Under the pieces are notes generated by a model. That model had not been told where the DNA came from, ran no database searches, and was given only the letters and a program-made list of their open reading frames with translations. A DNA stretch of 64,000 nucleotides from Candidatus Sulfotelmatobacter sp. (GTDB lineage Bacteria; Acidobacteriota; Terriglobia; Terriglobales; Acidobacteriaceae), in NCBI GenBank assembly GCA_030041475.1, contig JASHNU010000086.1, positions 1 to 64,000 of the forward strand, read 5' to 3'. Both the position numbers and the translations under genes were made by a program. Below are positions 16,665 through 25,885 of this stretch, in pieces; position 1 is the first letter of the stretch; every line of letters begins with the position of its first letter.

Positions 16665-18539
16665 ATGAACCTTCCCACAGGCCTTCAGTCCAAACTGATT
16701 CAGCGCGCCTTTTCCTCGACACCCTCTTCCTCGTCAGTCTCTCCGTCGTCATGGTCGTCGTCATTAGTGCTATCGCTGCTGGTTCTGGTTGCGCTGTGGC
16801 TCGCCATTTACGTTGCGGGAATGTTCACGCCGCCGCTGCTCGACGATGTCGACACCGTCCACGCCGAGGCCGCGCGCGAAATGCTGTTGCGCCATGATTG
16901 GGTGACGCTCCATGTCAACGGTCTGCGCTACCTCGAGAAGGCGCCGCTGATGTACTGGGGCCTGGCTATTAGCTACAAAGTCTTCGGCATCAGCGACTGG
17001 AGTTCGCGCTTGCCGCTCATGCTGGGCGTTCTCGCCATAGTTCTGGCCACTTACAGACTAGGGCGTTTCGCCTTCGGCGCGCGCGGTGGATTTTATTCAG
17101 GAGTGGCGCTGGTCACCTCGATTGGTCCATACATCTTTACGCGCTTCATGATTCCCGATGTTCTGGTCGGGCTGTGGCTGACGATTTCGTATTTCTTCTT
17201 TCTGCGCTCGCTCGAAGAAGACCCTCCGTCGCGCGCTACTTGTTGGGGATTTGCCGCAGCGTGCGCACTGAACGTTCTCACCAAGGGCCTGATTGGGCTG
17301 GTGTTTCCCATTGGCACCATCGGCATCTATCTGCTTCTCACCCGCAATCTGCGACACCTTTTCAAGCTGCGCGTAGTTTCGAGCACGTTGGTTTTCCTCG
17401 CCCTGGCTGCTCCGTGGCACATCCTTGCGGCGATCCGCAATCCAGCGCAAGGGCAAGCGCGGGGATTTCTGTGGTTCTACTTCGTGAATGAGCATTTCCG
17501 GCGTTTCATCGGCACGCGTGTGCCGCCCGGGTACGACACCGTTCCGTTGTTGCTGTTCTGGGCGTTTCTGGTTCTCTGGCTCGTGCCGTGGGCGGTGTTT
17601 CTGCCGCAAGCGATAAAGAGTGTTCCCTGGCGATGGCAGGATCTCGCCGCGGCCTTATCTCGGGTGCAGCGGGCGAACTTGCTGTTTTTCCTTTGGCCGC
17701 TGGTGATTTTGCTCTTTTTCAGCTTTTCGACGCGACAGGAGTACTACACGATTCCGGCGCTGCCCGGAGTAGCATTGCTCGCCGGAAACTGGCTAGCTCG
17801 CGAATTGTCAGCAGAAGCGACGGAAAACGATCGACGCGCTGGACGTGTGTCTTCGCTGGTTCTGATGATCGTTGGTGTCATCGGAGCGGCTGTGGGGCTG
17901 GCGCTGTTCTCGATGACGCGGCAGCCACCCGCTGGAGCCGACCTTGCGGAATTGCTGAAGAAGAATCCGCAGGATTACGATCTCTCGCTCGGGCATGTGC
18001 TCGATTTCACGCCGCAGGCTTTGGGAATGTTTCGCGGCCCGCTGCTGGGCGCGTGCCTGGCCCTGCTGTTCGGGACGGTGCTGAACTGGTGGCTGCGCCG
18101 CAAACGTAAGCCGGCTCTCGGCAATATTGCGTTATCTCTGATGATGACCGGCCTGCTCGCGTGCGTGCACGTATCATTCGCCAGGTTCTCGCCGATTCTT
18201 TCGTCTCACGATCTCGCGGTCGCGATTCAGAAGGTATATCGCCCCGGGGATCTCATCGTCATCGACGGTGAATACCACGAAGCATCCACTCTGAACTTTT
18301 ATCTTCGCACTCCGGTACGCGTGCTGCACACACCGACCGGAGTGCTATGGTACGGCGAGAAATTTCCCGACGCGCCACACGTATTCGAGACGGTGCAATC
18401 TCTGGCTGCACTCTGGACGGGACCTGCGCGTATTTTTGTCTGGACCGACCAAGACGATCCCAAGGAGTTGGCTCGCTTACCCCATTTTCTGCTGGCCCGC
18501 AGTGGCGGCAAGGCTATCTTCACGAACCGACCGGATTGA
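16665..18539 (+). CDS. ArnT/PMT-like membrane glycosyltransferase
   Basis: 624 residues with about 11-13 membrane helices. After a Ser-rich N-terminus and helix 1 comes the GT-C signature region: PPLLDDVDTVHAEAAREML has the catalytic Asp-containing loop, then LRYLEKAPLMYWGLAISYKV, typical of the GT83/GT39 family that moves sugars from polyprenyl-phosphate carriers onto lipid A, proteins or glycolipids on the periplasmic face. The C-terminal 130 residues form a periplasmic domain. It has its own promoter just upstream. Lying next to two HpnI-like glycosyltransferases suggests an envelope-glycolipid locus, but the acceptor is not known. Confidence 0.85.
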   Translation: MNLPTGLQSKLIQRAFSSTPSSSSVSPSSWSSSLVLSLLVLVALWLAIYVAGMFTPPLLDDVDTVHAEAAREMLLRHDWVTLHVNGLRYLEKAPLMYWGLAISYKVFGISDWSSRLPLMLGVLAIVLATYRLGRFAFGARGGFYSGVALVTSIGPYIFTRFMIPDVLVGLWLTISYFFFLRSLEEDPPSRATCWGFAAACALNVLTKGLIGLVFPIGTIGIYLLLTRNLRHLFKLRVVSSTLVFLALAAPWHILAAIRNPAQGQARGFLWFYFVNEHFRRFIGTRVPPGYDTVPLLLFWAFLVLWLVPWAVFLPQAIKSVPWRWQDLAAALSRVQRANLLFFLWPLVILLFFSFSTRQEYYTIPALPGVALLAGNWLARELSAEATENDRRAGRVSSLVLMIVGVIGAAVGLALFSMTRQPPAGADLAELLKKNPQDYDLSLGHVLDFTPQALGMFRGPLLGACLALLFGTVLNWWLRRKRKPALGNIALSLMMTGLLACVHVSFARFSPILSSHDLAVAIQKVYRPGDLIVIDGEYHEASTLNFYLRTPVRVLHTPTGVLWYGEKFPDAPHVFETVQSLAALWTGPARIFVWTDQDDPKELARLPHFLLARSGGKAIFTNRPD

Positions 18540-18575
18540 TTCGGAGCTTCTTAGAATCTCCTTTCTCTTTTGCGA

Positions 18576-19796
18576 TCAACTCACGCGAGCACGGTCATCC
18601 ATAACGCCGCGATTGTGGTGTTTCAATCGAATCTTGCCATCGCCATAGAGCGTATAGATCTCGCCGCGAAAGCGCACGTCGTTCGACAAGTAGCTCCATA
18701 ACCAGAACAGAAATCCCATCAAGTCGCGCACGGGGTAAACGAGACTCCAGGCCCGTGATTCGCGATCTTTGACAATGCCCCAGCCCACTGCGAGCGCCTG
18801 CACGATGCGGTTCACGATTCCCCATGCCAGCACGCCGAGGCCGAGCCGCCAGTTTCCGAGCAGGCTCTCGGAAACACAACCGAGGATTGCAAACGGCATC
18901 GCAAACGTGAGCACCGACCCGAGATGGCCCATGGGCCGCGAGAATCGCGTGCTGCGCGCCCAGCCCACCTGGTGCCGCATGGAAGGAAGAAAAGCGCCGT
19001 TGGTTACGACGTGGTCGATGATCTCGGTCGCCAGCACGACTTTCAGTCCGGCCCGGCTGATCCAGTTGCCCAGCACGAAATCATCAGCGAGATAATCGGC
19101 AAGTTCAGAAAACCCGCCAATAGCCGCAACCGCCGCCTTCTTCGTCGCCATGCACGGTCCGAGGGCAAACTGCATGCCCTCCATCATGTCGGCGACCAGT
19201 ACTCCCGAACTCATCTCGACCGACATGCCAATCGCTTCCAGCCGAGACCATGGACCGCCGGTAGGCACGCCGCGGTAGAGGCAGGTGACGATTCCGATCG
19301 ACGGGTCTCGAAGAGGCATTGCGACATTGCACAGAAAATTCTCGCCGACTCTGACGTCGGAGTCGGTAATGACGATGCAGGGATGAACCGCAGCATAAAG
19401 CAATGCGTCGAGCGACCAGATTTTCGGATTCACCCACGGTGGCTCGCCACATTCGATTTTTCGGGCCTGCACGCGGCTCCGCGTCGAGACCTGCACCTGA
19501 TCGACAACTTTCATCGCCGGATCCGTGAGGTGGCGGGCGCAGAAAATGAGTTCATAGTCCGGGTAGGATTGCGAAAAAAAGCTCGCGATATTCTGGTCCA
19601 GCCGAGGCTCTGCCCCGTGAACCGGTTTGAGCACGCTTAGCGGAGGCAGTTCTGCCGGATTGACCGGCGATTCGGCGCGCCGCGAACGAAGATGAAAGCG
19701 CAGCGCCGCAGCCAGAACCAGAAATAGATAAACCGTCGAGGTGAGCGTTCCCAGCAGGGCGATGGACAGTAATGCGATGCGCAGCGCGTGAACCAT
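18576..19796 (-). CDS. HpnI-like (ceramide glucosyltransferase-type) glycosyltransferase, copy A
   Basis: 406 residues from ATG 19796; a longer frame to 19877 has no family similarity. N-terminal membrane helix (LRIALLSIALLGTLTSTVYLF), a GT2/GT21 catalytic domain beginning PPLSVLKPVHGAEPRLDQN, the metal-binding D-x-D-like VITDSDVRVGENF, the acceptor-site LADDFVLG motif and a QxxRW-like region that here reads HQVGWARS, with Gly in place of the usual Arg. About three C-terminal helices follow. The family includes HpnI, which adds N-acetylglucosamine to bacteriohopanetetrol, and glucosylceramide synthase. Copy B lies directly upstream; no hopanoid cyclase gene is visible here. Confidence 0.85.
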   Translation of the reverse strand: MVHALRIALLSIALLGTLTSTVYLFLVLAAALRFHLRSRRAESPVNPAELPPLSVLKPVHGAEPRLDQNIASFFSQSYPDYELIFCARHLTDPAMKVVDQVQVSTRSRVQARKIECGEPPWVNPKIWSLDALLYAAVHPCIVITDSDVRVGENFLCNVAMPLRDPSIGIVTCLYRGVPTGGPWSRLEAIGMSVEMSSGVLVADMMEGMQFALGPCMATKKAAVAAIGGFSELADYLADDFVLGNWISRAGLKVVLATEIIDHVVTNGAFLPSMRHQVGWARSTRFSRPMGHLGSVLTFAMPFAILGCVSESLLGNWRLGLGVLAWGIVNRIVQALAVGWGIVKDRESRAWSLVYPVRDLMGFLFWLWSYLSNDVRFRGEIYTLYGDGKIRLKHHNRGVMDDRARVS

Positions 19797-19884
19797 AGTC
19801 CGAGCGAAGCGTAAGTATAGCGAACGGAGCAAATATCGCGGAGAGTATTCTGCGCACCGGACTGGGCCGCTGCTCAAAGGGAAG

Positions 19885-21072
19885 CTAAGGTGCCAGGCGG
19901 ATCAGGCGGCCATTCTTCAGGCGAAAACGATCCCCGCGCCAGGTGACGGTATGGCCGAAAAAACTCGCGACCCATACTGCGACAGCGACAAGATCCCGCA
20001 ATGGAAGCAGCCAGAGATGCTTATGCAGGCCTCCGTCGCACAGCACCGATTTACCCACAAGCAGCGCGACAGCGAGGCGCAACAGCGCAACAAGTCCAAG
20101 TACCGCCCACGACCACACCGCGAAATCCGCGGCAATCAGGTTTAGAAAAGCCCACATCAGGCCAAAGGTGGAGACCAGGCCGATGTAGCCTCCGAGGCGG
20201 GCATCGCGTACGCCGCGCGCCCACCGCATTTGGTGCGACAAAAATGCTTGCAGCGTATACACCGGAAGGTGCGTCTCGACGAGCACATCGGAAAGCTGCA
20301 CCTCGAGGCCGAGGTCCGCGATGCGGCGCCCGAGTTCGTAATCGTCGGCAAGAAAATCGACCACGGATTTGAATCCGCCGATGCGGTCCAGGTCCGAACG
20401 GCGGAAAGCCAAGGTTGAGCCAAGGGCGAAGTGCAGTCCGCCTTCTAGTTGCCGCGCCACAAGCACGCTGGGGCAGAAATCCGTGCTGATGCCCAACGAT
20501 TCCAACCGCGAGCCGAGCGTCGGAGCGGCAACGCCGCGGTAAAGGCTCGTAACCATGCCGACTTTTTTGTCGGCGAGTGGCGAGACCACACGCCGCAGAT
20601 AATCGTGCTCGACGCGAATGTCGCCGTCGTTGACAACAAGGAAGTCGTAACGGGCACGCTTCACCATTTGTTCCAGATTGCTGACCTTGACGTTGGGGCC
20701 TAGAATTTCGTCGCAGACAACCAGCCCTATGCCGCGATCCGGAAATTCCTGCTGCAATTGCCGGACAGCCGCCACCGCAGGGTCGGCAGGATCACTAACA
20801 CCGAAAATGATTTCATAGTTGGAATAATCCTGCAGGCAGTGGCTGCGAAAACTTTCATAGATATCGGGGTCTGTCCCTTTCAGCGGCTTCAGAATTGAGA
20901 CTGGAGGCACCGTTTGTGTGGGGACGGCACTCCTGCCCGCCGCGCCCCTCCAGCGAAGAAAAGCCCCGGCGCTCCACAGACAGACCAGGTAGTAGACGGA
21001 ACTGGAGAGACAGCCGACGAAGGCAAGCAACTCAAGAATGGAGCGGGGATTCCAGATGGTTGAGGAGATCAT
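19885..21072 (-). CDS. HpnI-like (ceramide glucosyltransferase-type) glycosyltransferase, copy B
   Basis: 395 residues from ATG 21072, chosen because the N-terminal helix (ILELLAFVGCLSSSVYYLV) starts there; the open frame goes on to 21324 through the neighbouring gene. Catalytic motifs are complete: PVSILKPLKGTDPDIYESF, VVNDGDIRVEHDYL (metal site), LADDYELGRR, and HQMRWARGVRDARLGGY, which keeps the QxxRW form missing from copy A. C-terminal helices anchor it in the membrane. The gap of 88 bases to copy A suggests one transcript and an old tandem duplication. Substrate inferred only from the family: a lipid acceptor and a nucleotide sugar. Confidence 0.87.
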   Translation of the reverse strand: MISSTIWNPRSILELLAFVGCLSSSVYYLVCLWSAGAFLRWRGAAGRSAVPTQTVPPVSILKPLKGTDPDIYESFRSHCLQDYSNYEIIFGVSDPADPAVAAVRQLQQEFPDRGIGLVVCDEILGPNVKVSNLEQMVKRARYDFLVVNDGDIRVEHDYLRRVVSPLADKKVGMVTSLYRGVAAPTLGSRLESLGISTDFCPSVLVARQLEGGLHFALGSTLAFRRSDLDRIGGFKSVVDFLADDYELGRRIADLGLEVQLSDVLVETHLPVYTLQAFLSHQMRWARGVRDARLGGYIGLVSTFGLMWAFLNLIAADFAVWSWAVLGLVALLRLAVALLVGKSVLCDGGLHKHLWLLPLRDLVAVAVWVASFFGHTVTWRGDRFRLKNGRLIRLAP

Positions 21073-21101
21073 GCGGTGAAGAAGACATTGTATCTTCAGC
21101 C

Positions 21102-22343
21102 TCAAGGAAAACTGATCTCCGACACGACTGGAATCGAGCCCTTGTACTTCCTGCTCGGCGCGTATGGATCGGCGAAAAGACCGGCTTCCACCAGATGGCG
21201 ATTGGCGATGCCGAAAATATAGTGCCAGATCATGGTAAAGCCGTCCTCGAACGGCACGCCGGAGCGAGTGAAGCTGAGATCGCGGAGCTCCCCCTTCATT
21301 TTCGTATAGTTCACTGCCAGCCATTGGTCCATCACCTTGTTGCCAATGGAGAGTAGTTGCCGGACCATGGCTTCGTCGCGTTCCGTGAATACCGGGATGG
21401 CCACCTGGTAGCGGTCGTTATGAACGGAGACAAATTCGAGCGCTGCCAGCATTCTCACGAGAGTTTCCGCATCCTCGGCGCGCATTTTGGCCGCCTGGGC
21501 AAGCTCAGGAAGCGTTTTCTCTCCCTCGCGCAGCGACACCAACATGCGGCTTACAAATACGCCAGTCTGTTTCAGCGACGCGTCAAGCATTGATTCAATG
21601 GCAGGCCTCAGCTCGTCGGGATAGTCGGTCTTCTCGATACGACCGGGCAGCCGCCAGAAGAGGTCTGGCAGGGTGTAGCGCTTTGAAAAATGGTCTCCAA
21701 ACGAGGTCATAGTGATGCCATCGTATTCGGAATTGTGGCTGCCCCAATAAACACGCTCGAGGGAGAGAGAGTTCGTCTCCTCTGCGTCGGGCACGTATTT
21801 TCCATCTGGCCTGTCTTCGCTGGTTTTTCTGTACCCCTTCGCCTCAGTCAGATTGAGACCGTCCCAGTCGAACGAGGCGCATCCGAGAACGAAGTACGCA
21901 ACAGCTTTACGATCCACGCTGGGAAGGTCGTAGCGCTGCAAAGCGGCCTCAATCTCTTGTCGGTGAGTCAGCATGGCCCTGGCAAGCGAGTCCGCGTAGA
22001 CCTCACTGGACTCGCGAATACGCTTCACATCGGCCGCCGTGAAAAGGGGGAAATTGAGAAAGTAACGGTCGCCCTCACGGCGGATCAGCTTCAACTGCAA
22101 CAAAGCGTTCACTGGCACCGCCGAACTTTTCAGCGCGGCCTCGACATCGCTGATCGGACGAGGGCCCGCAGCAAGGCCCAGCAACATTTTTTGTACGGCA
22201 AGATCGCTCATTGTCTCGGTATAGCAAGGCTTCGTAGCGCAGGAACTATCTCCGACGATGCTGTAGTGCAGCGGCGGCTGGTCCTGCGCCAGCAGTGCAC
22301 ACGCAAAAAACATGATAAGCACACATACTTGCAGTGTCTTCAT
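21102..22343 (-). CDS. Exported protein with two apparent winged-helix-like repeats
   Basis: 413 residues. ATG 22343 has GGATAAGG upstream. Residues 1-19 form a signal peptide (VCVLIMFFACALLA then QDQ). The mature part carries two similar modules: about 45-120 (LAVQKMLLGLAAGPRPISDV, ending YFLNFPLFTAADVKRI) and about 270-360 (RMLVSLREGEKTLPELAQAA, ending YQVAIPVFTERDEAMVRQLL), each shaped like a helix-turn-helix with a wing. Winged helices in an exported protein are odd; they may serve protein contacts. Two cysteines follow the signal (CATKPC). No family recognised. It lies upstream of the HpnI-like pair on the same strand. Confidence 0.75.
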   Translation of the reverse strand: MKTLQVCVLIMFFACALLAQDQPPLHYSIVGDSSCATKPCYTETMSDLAVQKMLLGLAAGPRPISDVEAALKSSAVPVNALLQLKLIRREGDRYFLNFPLFTAADVKRIRESSEVYADSLARAMLTHRQEIEAALQRYDLPSVDRKAVAYFVLGCASFDWDGLNLTEAKGYRKTSEDRPDGKYVPDAEETNSLSLERVYWGSHNSEYDGITMTSFGDHFSKRYTLPDLFWRLPGRIEKTDYPDELRPAIESMLDASLKQTGVFVSRMLVSLREGEKTLPELAQAAKMRAEDAETLVRMLAALEFVSVHNDRYQVAIPVFTERDEAMVRQLLSIGNKVMDQWLAVNYTKMKGELRDLSFTRSGVPFEDGFTMIWHYIFGIANRHLVEAGLFADPYAPSRKYKGSIPVVSEISFP

Positions 22344-22441
22344 CGCCTTATCCTCATATGGGAGATGACGACCGCCCGAAGAAACGGTTAGCAGGCGAGA
22401 TGCGGAAGGCCCAGCCGTGCTGCCATTCCAAACCAGTCCTT

Positions 22442-23701
22442 CTATTCATACCGCAGTGACTCGATCGGATCGAGATTTGCAGCTTTCCACGCCGGATAAA
22501 TTCCGAAGACCAGGCCGACTCCGGCGGCGGCGCTGAAGCCGAAGGTGGTCCAGAACATCGACATATGCGCCGGCAGCGACGGCCACAATTCGGGGATGAG
22601 CCACACCAGAATCGCCCCGGTCAGAATACCGATCACTCCACCGACGGCGGTCAGCATGATCGCCTCAAGTGTGAACTGCAGAAGAATGTCGCGCTTGCGC
22701 GCGCCAATGGCCTTGCGCACTCCAATCTCCCGCGTGCGCTCGGTGACGCTCACCAGCATAATATTCATCACCCCAACGCCACCAACGATCAGCGCCACGC
22801 TCGAAATGGCGAACATGCCGATAAACAGCGCGCCGGTCAACTGATTCCAGACATCGGTGAGAGCGGTGGAAGTGAAGATCGCGAAGTTATCTGGCTGGTT
22901 AAAGGCAACTTTTCGTCTGCGCCGTAAGAGTTCGCGCATTTCGTCCATCGCTTTCGGCAAGTCGTCCTGCGATGTAGCCCGGGCCATAATCCAATATTGT
23001 TTGAGTTCGGGATGCAGTTTGTGCATCGTGCTTAAGGGAAAGACCACCTTGTTGTCATCGGGATTCTTGCCGCCCCCAAACACAGATTTTGCCCTCTGCA
23101 CGGTTCCCACTACCGTAAAAAGCTGGCCCTCCACGTTGATTTCCTTCCCGATTGGGTCTTCCGTGCCAAAGAGTTCTTCGGTCGTGTCGGCGCAAAGCAC
23201 GACGACTGGGGAACGGTGCTCCTCGTCGGTTTCGCTGATCCACCGGCCCAAGGCGATCGGTAAGTCAACCACATACTGGGCCGAGGCCTGATCGCCCTCG
23301 AGAATCGTATTCTTTGCCTTCCGGTCGCGATACTTCACTGCGAATGTTCCCACCCCGAGTTCCGGCCGTACATGTTGCAGAATCGCACTCACTGCCTTGA
23401 CGTGGGGCAGGTCGCGCACCGCCACGGCGTCCTCATAGGTAAGTTCCCGGCGCTTGCGCATTTCTTCAGTGGGACGGCTGAAGGAAAACGGCTCCATGTG
23501 GAAGGCGAAGATGACATCAGAGCCAACGCTGCTAACGATGGCGCGCACGTTGTCGTCAAGCCCGCGACCGATGGACGAGACGCCGATGACGACCGACACT
23601 CCGATGACGATGCCGAGGACCGTCAGGGCCGAACGCAGCTTGTTGCTGCGGATCGTGTCCGTCGCCATCTGCACGATCTCGCCGAATTCGGATTTACGCA
23701 T
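22442..23701 (-). CDS. MacB-type ABC transporter permease (no ATPase domain), copy A
   Basis: 419 residues. N-terminal helix ([20 protein letters not shown]), a MacB periplasmic core at about 50-270, then three helices with [25 protein letters not shown], the defining MacB/FtsX segment, and a terminal [13 protein letters not shown]. MacB proper has an N-terminal ATPase, absent here, so it needs a partner; the only LolD-like ATPase in the window is at 11520-12233. The next gene on the strand (23830-25062) encodes a related permease. Confidence 0.9.
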   Translation of the reverse strand: MRKSEFGEIVQMATDTIRSNKLRSALTVLGIVIGVSVVIGVSSIGRGLDDNVRAIVSSVGSDVIFAFHMEPFSFSRPTEEMRKRRELTYEDAVAVRDLPHVKAVSAILQHVRPELGVGTFAVKYRDRKAKNTILEGDQASAQYVVDLPIALGRWISETDEEHRSPVVVLCADTTEELFGTEDPIGKEINVEGQLFTVVGTVQRAKSVFGGGKNPDDNKVVFPLSTMHKLHPELKQYWIMARATSQDDLPKAMDEMRELLRRRRKVAFNQPDNFAIFTSTALTDVWNQLTGALFIGMFAISSVALIVGGVGVMNIMLVSVTERTREIGVRKAIGARKRDILLQFTLEAIMLTAVGGVIGILTGAILVWLIPELWPSLPAHMSMFWTTFGFSAAAGVGLVFGIYPAWKAANLDPIESLRYE

Positions 23702-23716
23702 GATAAAGAACTCATC

Positions 23717-23812
23717 TTGTCATTCCGCCCCTGAGCGAAGCCGAAGGGGAGGAATCTGCTTTTCGAAAGGCGCATGCAAGAAGCAGGTTCCTCGCTGCGC
23801 TCGGAATGACAA
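23717..23812. repeat. Dispersed palindromic repeat (TTGTCATTCCG ends), copy 1
   Basis: The element begins TTGTCATTCCG at 23717 and ends CGGAATGACAA at 23812, so its termini are inverted repeats; inner arms GGAATCTGCT and AGCAGGTTCC also pair imperfectly. It lies between the two MacB-type permease genes. Related copies are at 37805-37887 and, in part, at 54076-54125. Confidence 0.75.
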
Positions 23813-23829
23813 CAGCTGTTAATGTACCG

Positions 23830-25062
23830 TCACATTTCAAACCGCAGCGCCACGATCGGATCGAGCCGCGCCGCCTTGCGCGCCGGGTACACTCCGAAAA
23901 ACACACCCACGCTGGCCGCGACGACCAACCCGGCCGCGACCGCCCACAGCTTGATCGCCGAGGGCATTCCGATCAAAGCCGTGACTCCTTCGGCCACGAT
24001 TACTCCGGAGAGAACTCCCAGGATTCCGCCGATCAGCGCCAGAATGACGGCTTCGATGAGAAACTGCAGCAGCACGTCGCCCCGGCGCGCGCCCAGCGCC
24101 TTGCGAATGCCGATCTCGCGGGTCCGCTCGGTCACCGACACCAGCATAATGTTCATGATGACGATCCCGCCCACGACGAGCGAAACCGACGCGATGCCGA
24201 TCGTGGCCATGAAGAAGGTGTTGCTCAACCCGCTCCAGATGCCGAGCAGACTCGCGTTCGTCTCAATGTCAAAACTGTCGTCCATCCTAAGCAGGTCGTG
24301 GCGGCGGGCGCGCAGTGCGACGCGCGATTCGTCCACGGCCTCGCTAAGCGGTGCGCCGGTGCTGGCGGCCTTGCCGGCGATGCGCAGATTACTGTTGTGC
24401 GATCCATACTGCTTCAGGCAGGTCGTGATCGGGATCATCACAAAATTGTCGGCGCTCTGCCCCAGCGTCGTGCCCTTCTTCTTCGCCACGCCGATCACCA
24501 CGTAGCTCCAGCCATCGATTCGGACCTCTTTGCCCAAGGGATCCATCCCCGGCATCACGTGTTCGAGAATATCGTTGCCGATCACGACGACCATCGAGTG
24601 ATTGTCCAGGTCGGTCTCGTTGAGCATGCGGCCACTGGCCAGGTCGGTGTCGAGAATGACGTCCATGCCCGGGGTAACGCCGCGCACCAGTGTGTCGCTG
24701 ATGGACTGCCCGCCATACTTCACGTGCCCGGTTTCGTTGCGCGTCGAGGCCGCAACCAGCACACAGTGGCGGCACGCTTCCGCGACCGCGCGGTAATCGT
24801 CGAGGGTGAGGTCCTTGCGCTTTTCGGCCTCCAGGAAGTGATCGATATTCGTGACTGCGGGAGAGACCTTGAAGATCAGAAAAACGTCGGCACCCAGGTT
24901 GAATACCTTAGTGGCTACGTAGTCGTTGACACCAGAAACGAACGTCACAACGGCGATCACGGCGGCCACGCCAATGACCACGCCGAGCAGCGTCAGCACA
25001 GAGCGCAACTTGTTCGCCCACAGCGAACGCAACGCGATGCGGATGGATTCGGCGAGATGCAT
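23830..25062 (-). CDS. MacB-type ABC transporter permease (no ATPase domain), copy B
   Basis: 410 residues. Helix 1 (LRSVLTLLGVVIGVAAVIAVV), a periplasmic MacB core, and a C-terminal three-helix domain with [20 protein letters not shown] and a terminal ARLDPIVALRFEM. It is similar in plan to copy A but diverged in the periplasmic part. The two genes likely share a transcript and may form a heterodimer, but no ATPase or adaptor adjoins them. Substrate unknown. Confidence 0.9.
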   Translation of the reverse strand: MHLAESIRIALRSLWANKLRSVLTLLGVVIGVAAVIAVVTFVSGVNDYVATKVFNLGADVFLIFKVSPAVTNIDHFLEAEKRKDLTLDDYRAVAEACRHCVLVAASTRNETGHVKYGGQSISDTLVRGVTPGMDVILDTDLASGRMLNETDLDNHSMVVVIGNDILEHVMPGMDPLGKEVRIDGWSYVVIGVAKKKGTTLGQSADNFVMIPITTCLKQYGSHNSNLRIAGKAASTGAPLSEAVDESRVALRARRHDLLRMDDSFDIETNASLLGIWSGLSNTFFMATIGIASVSLVVGGIVIMNIMLVSVTERTREIGIRKALGARRGDVLLQFLIEAVILALIGGILGVLSGVIVAEGVTALIGMPSAIKLWAVAAGLVVAASVGVFFGVYPARKAARLDPIVALRFEM

Positions 25063-25147
25063 AGGACCTGACGCCGGTCCTCGGACCTTTGACCGCTGGC
25101 TTAGGGGTGCAGCCCTGCTCCAGTTTATCAGCGGTTTACGGGGCGCG

Positions 25148-25198
25148 CACCGCGAGGGTCTTGTCCTAAAAGCGTTTTAGGACAAGACCCACCGCGAG
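25148..25198. mobile_element. 33-bp perfect palindrome flanked by 9-bp direct repeats
   Basis: A 15-bp perfect inverted repeat with a 3-nt centre occupies 25157-25189 (arm GGTCTTGTCCTAAAA). It is bordered on both sides by CACCGCGAG (25148-25156 and 25190-25198), as expected of a target-site duplication. It looks like a minimal non-autonomous insertion or the remnant of a larger element. It lies between the MacB-type permease start and rnpB. No other copy was noticed in this window. Confidence 0.6.
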
Positions 25199-25273
25199 CG
25201 GGGTTAGCGTCGCCCGATGCTGATGCCAAAGAATCCTAGGTCCGAAGCCTGCGGTCCGACGCATGACCTTCGT

Positions 25274-25279
25274 TATAAT
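25274..25279 (+). promoter_or_regulatory. Probable -10 box of rnpB
   Basis: A perfect TATAAT ends eight bases before the presumed RNA 5' end near 25288. No good -35 match is seen at the right spacing. Confidence 0.5.
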
Positions 25280-25287
25280 AATGTCGT

Positions 25288-25762
25288 AGGCAGCCGGACC
25301 GGACGGCCGCTCCGCTCATTTGAGCGGGGAGGAAAGTCCGAACTCCGCAGAGCAGTGTGCCGGATAACGTCCGGGACAGCCGGTTCAAGCCGGCTGGACG
25401 GAAAGTGCCACAGAAAACATACCGCCCCGCCCATTCGGCGCGTCTCGACTGAAGTTCAAAGTGACGTACGGAATGGGCGGGGTAAGGGTGAAAAGGTGCG
25501 GTAAGAGCGCACCGCAGCGCCAGCGATGGCGCGGGCAGGGCAAACCCCACACGGAGCAAGACCAAATAGGGAGGAAGTTCCCGCCCGTTCGGTGGGTCCC
25601 GTTGCAATGGAGAAGGGACTTACGGAATGGGCGGGACCCGTGCCGGCTCGGTGCGTCAAACCTCCGGGTAGGTCGCTAGAGCCGCGCAGCAATGCGCGGC
25701 CCAGAGGAATGGTCGTCCCGTCGCGAGACGGACAGAATTCGGCTTACAGGTCCGGCTGCCTT
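25288..25762 (+). ncRNA. rnpB: RNase P RNA, bacterial type A
   Basis: Catalytic RNA of ribonuclease P, which removes 5' leaders from tRNA precursors. The closing helix P1 pairs 25290-25300 with 25749-25759 perfectly. Conserved elements are in order: GAGGAAAGTCC near 25329, ACAGAAAACATACCGCC near 25410, GGTAAGGGTGAAAAGGTGCGGTAAGAGC-type core from about 25481 (written here in part), GGCAAACCCCAC with GGAGCAAGACCAAATAGG near 25538-25570, the GGGTAGG element near 25666 and CCAGAGGAATGG near 25700. At about 475 nt it is longer than many type A RNAs because of two extended arms (25425-25482 and 25577-25637) whose 3' strands share an exact 15-nt sequence. The small protein gene downstream may be separately transcribed. 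Confidence 0.97.
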
Positions 25763-25885
25763 AGATTGGTTCCGAACCGAGTCCTTCGCTCCGCTTAGGA
25801 TTTCGGCGGCGGGGCTCAAACGCCCGCCAGGCACCTCGACTTACAGGTTCGGCTGCTTTCAAAATCAATCGTTCAGGAGCACTTC

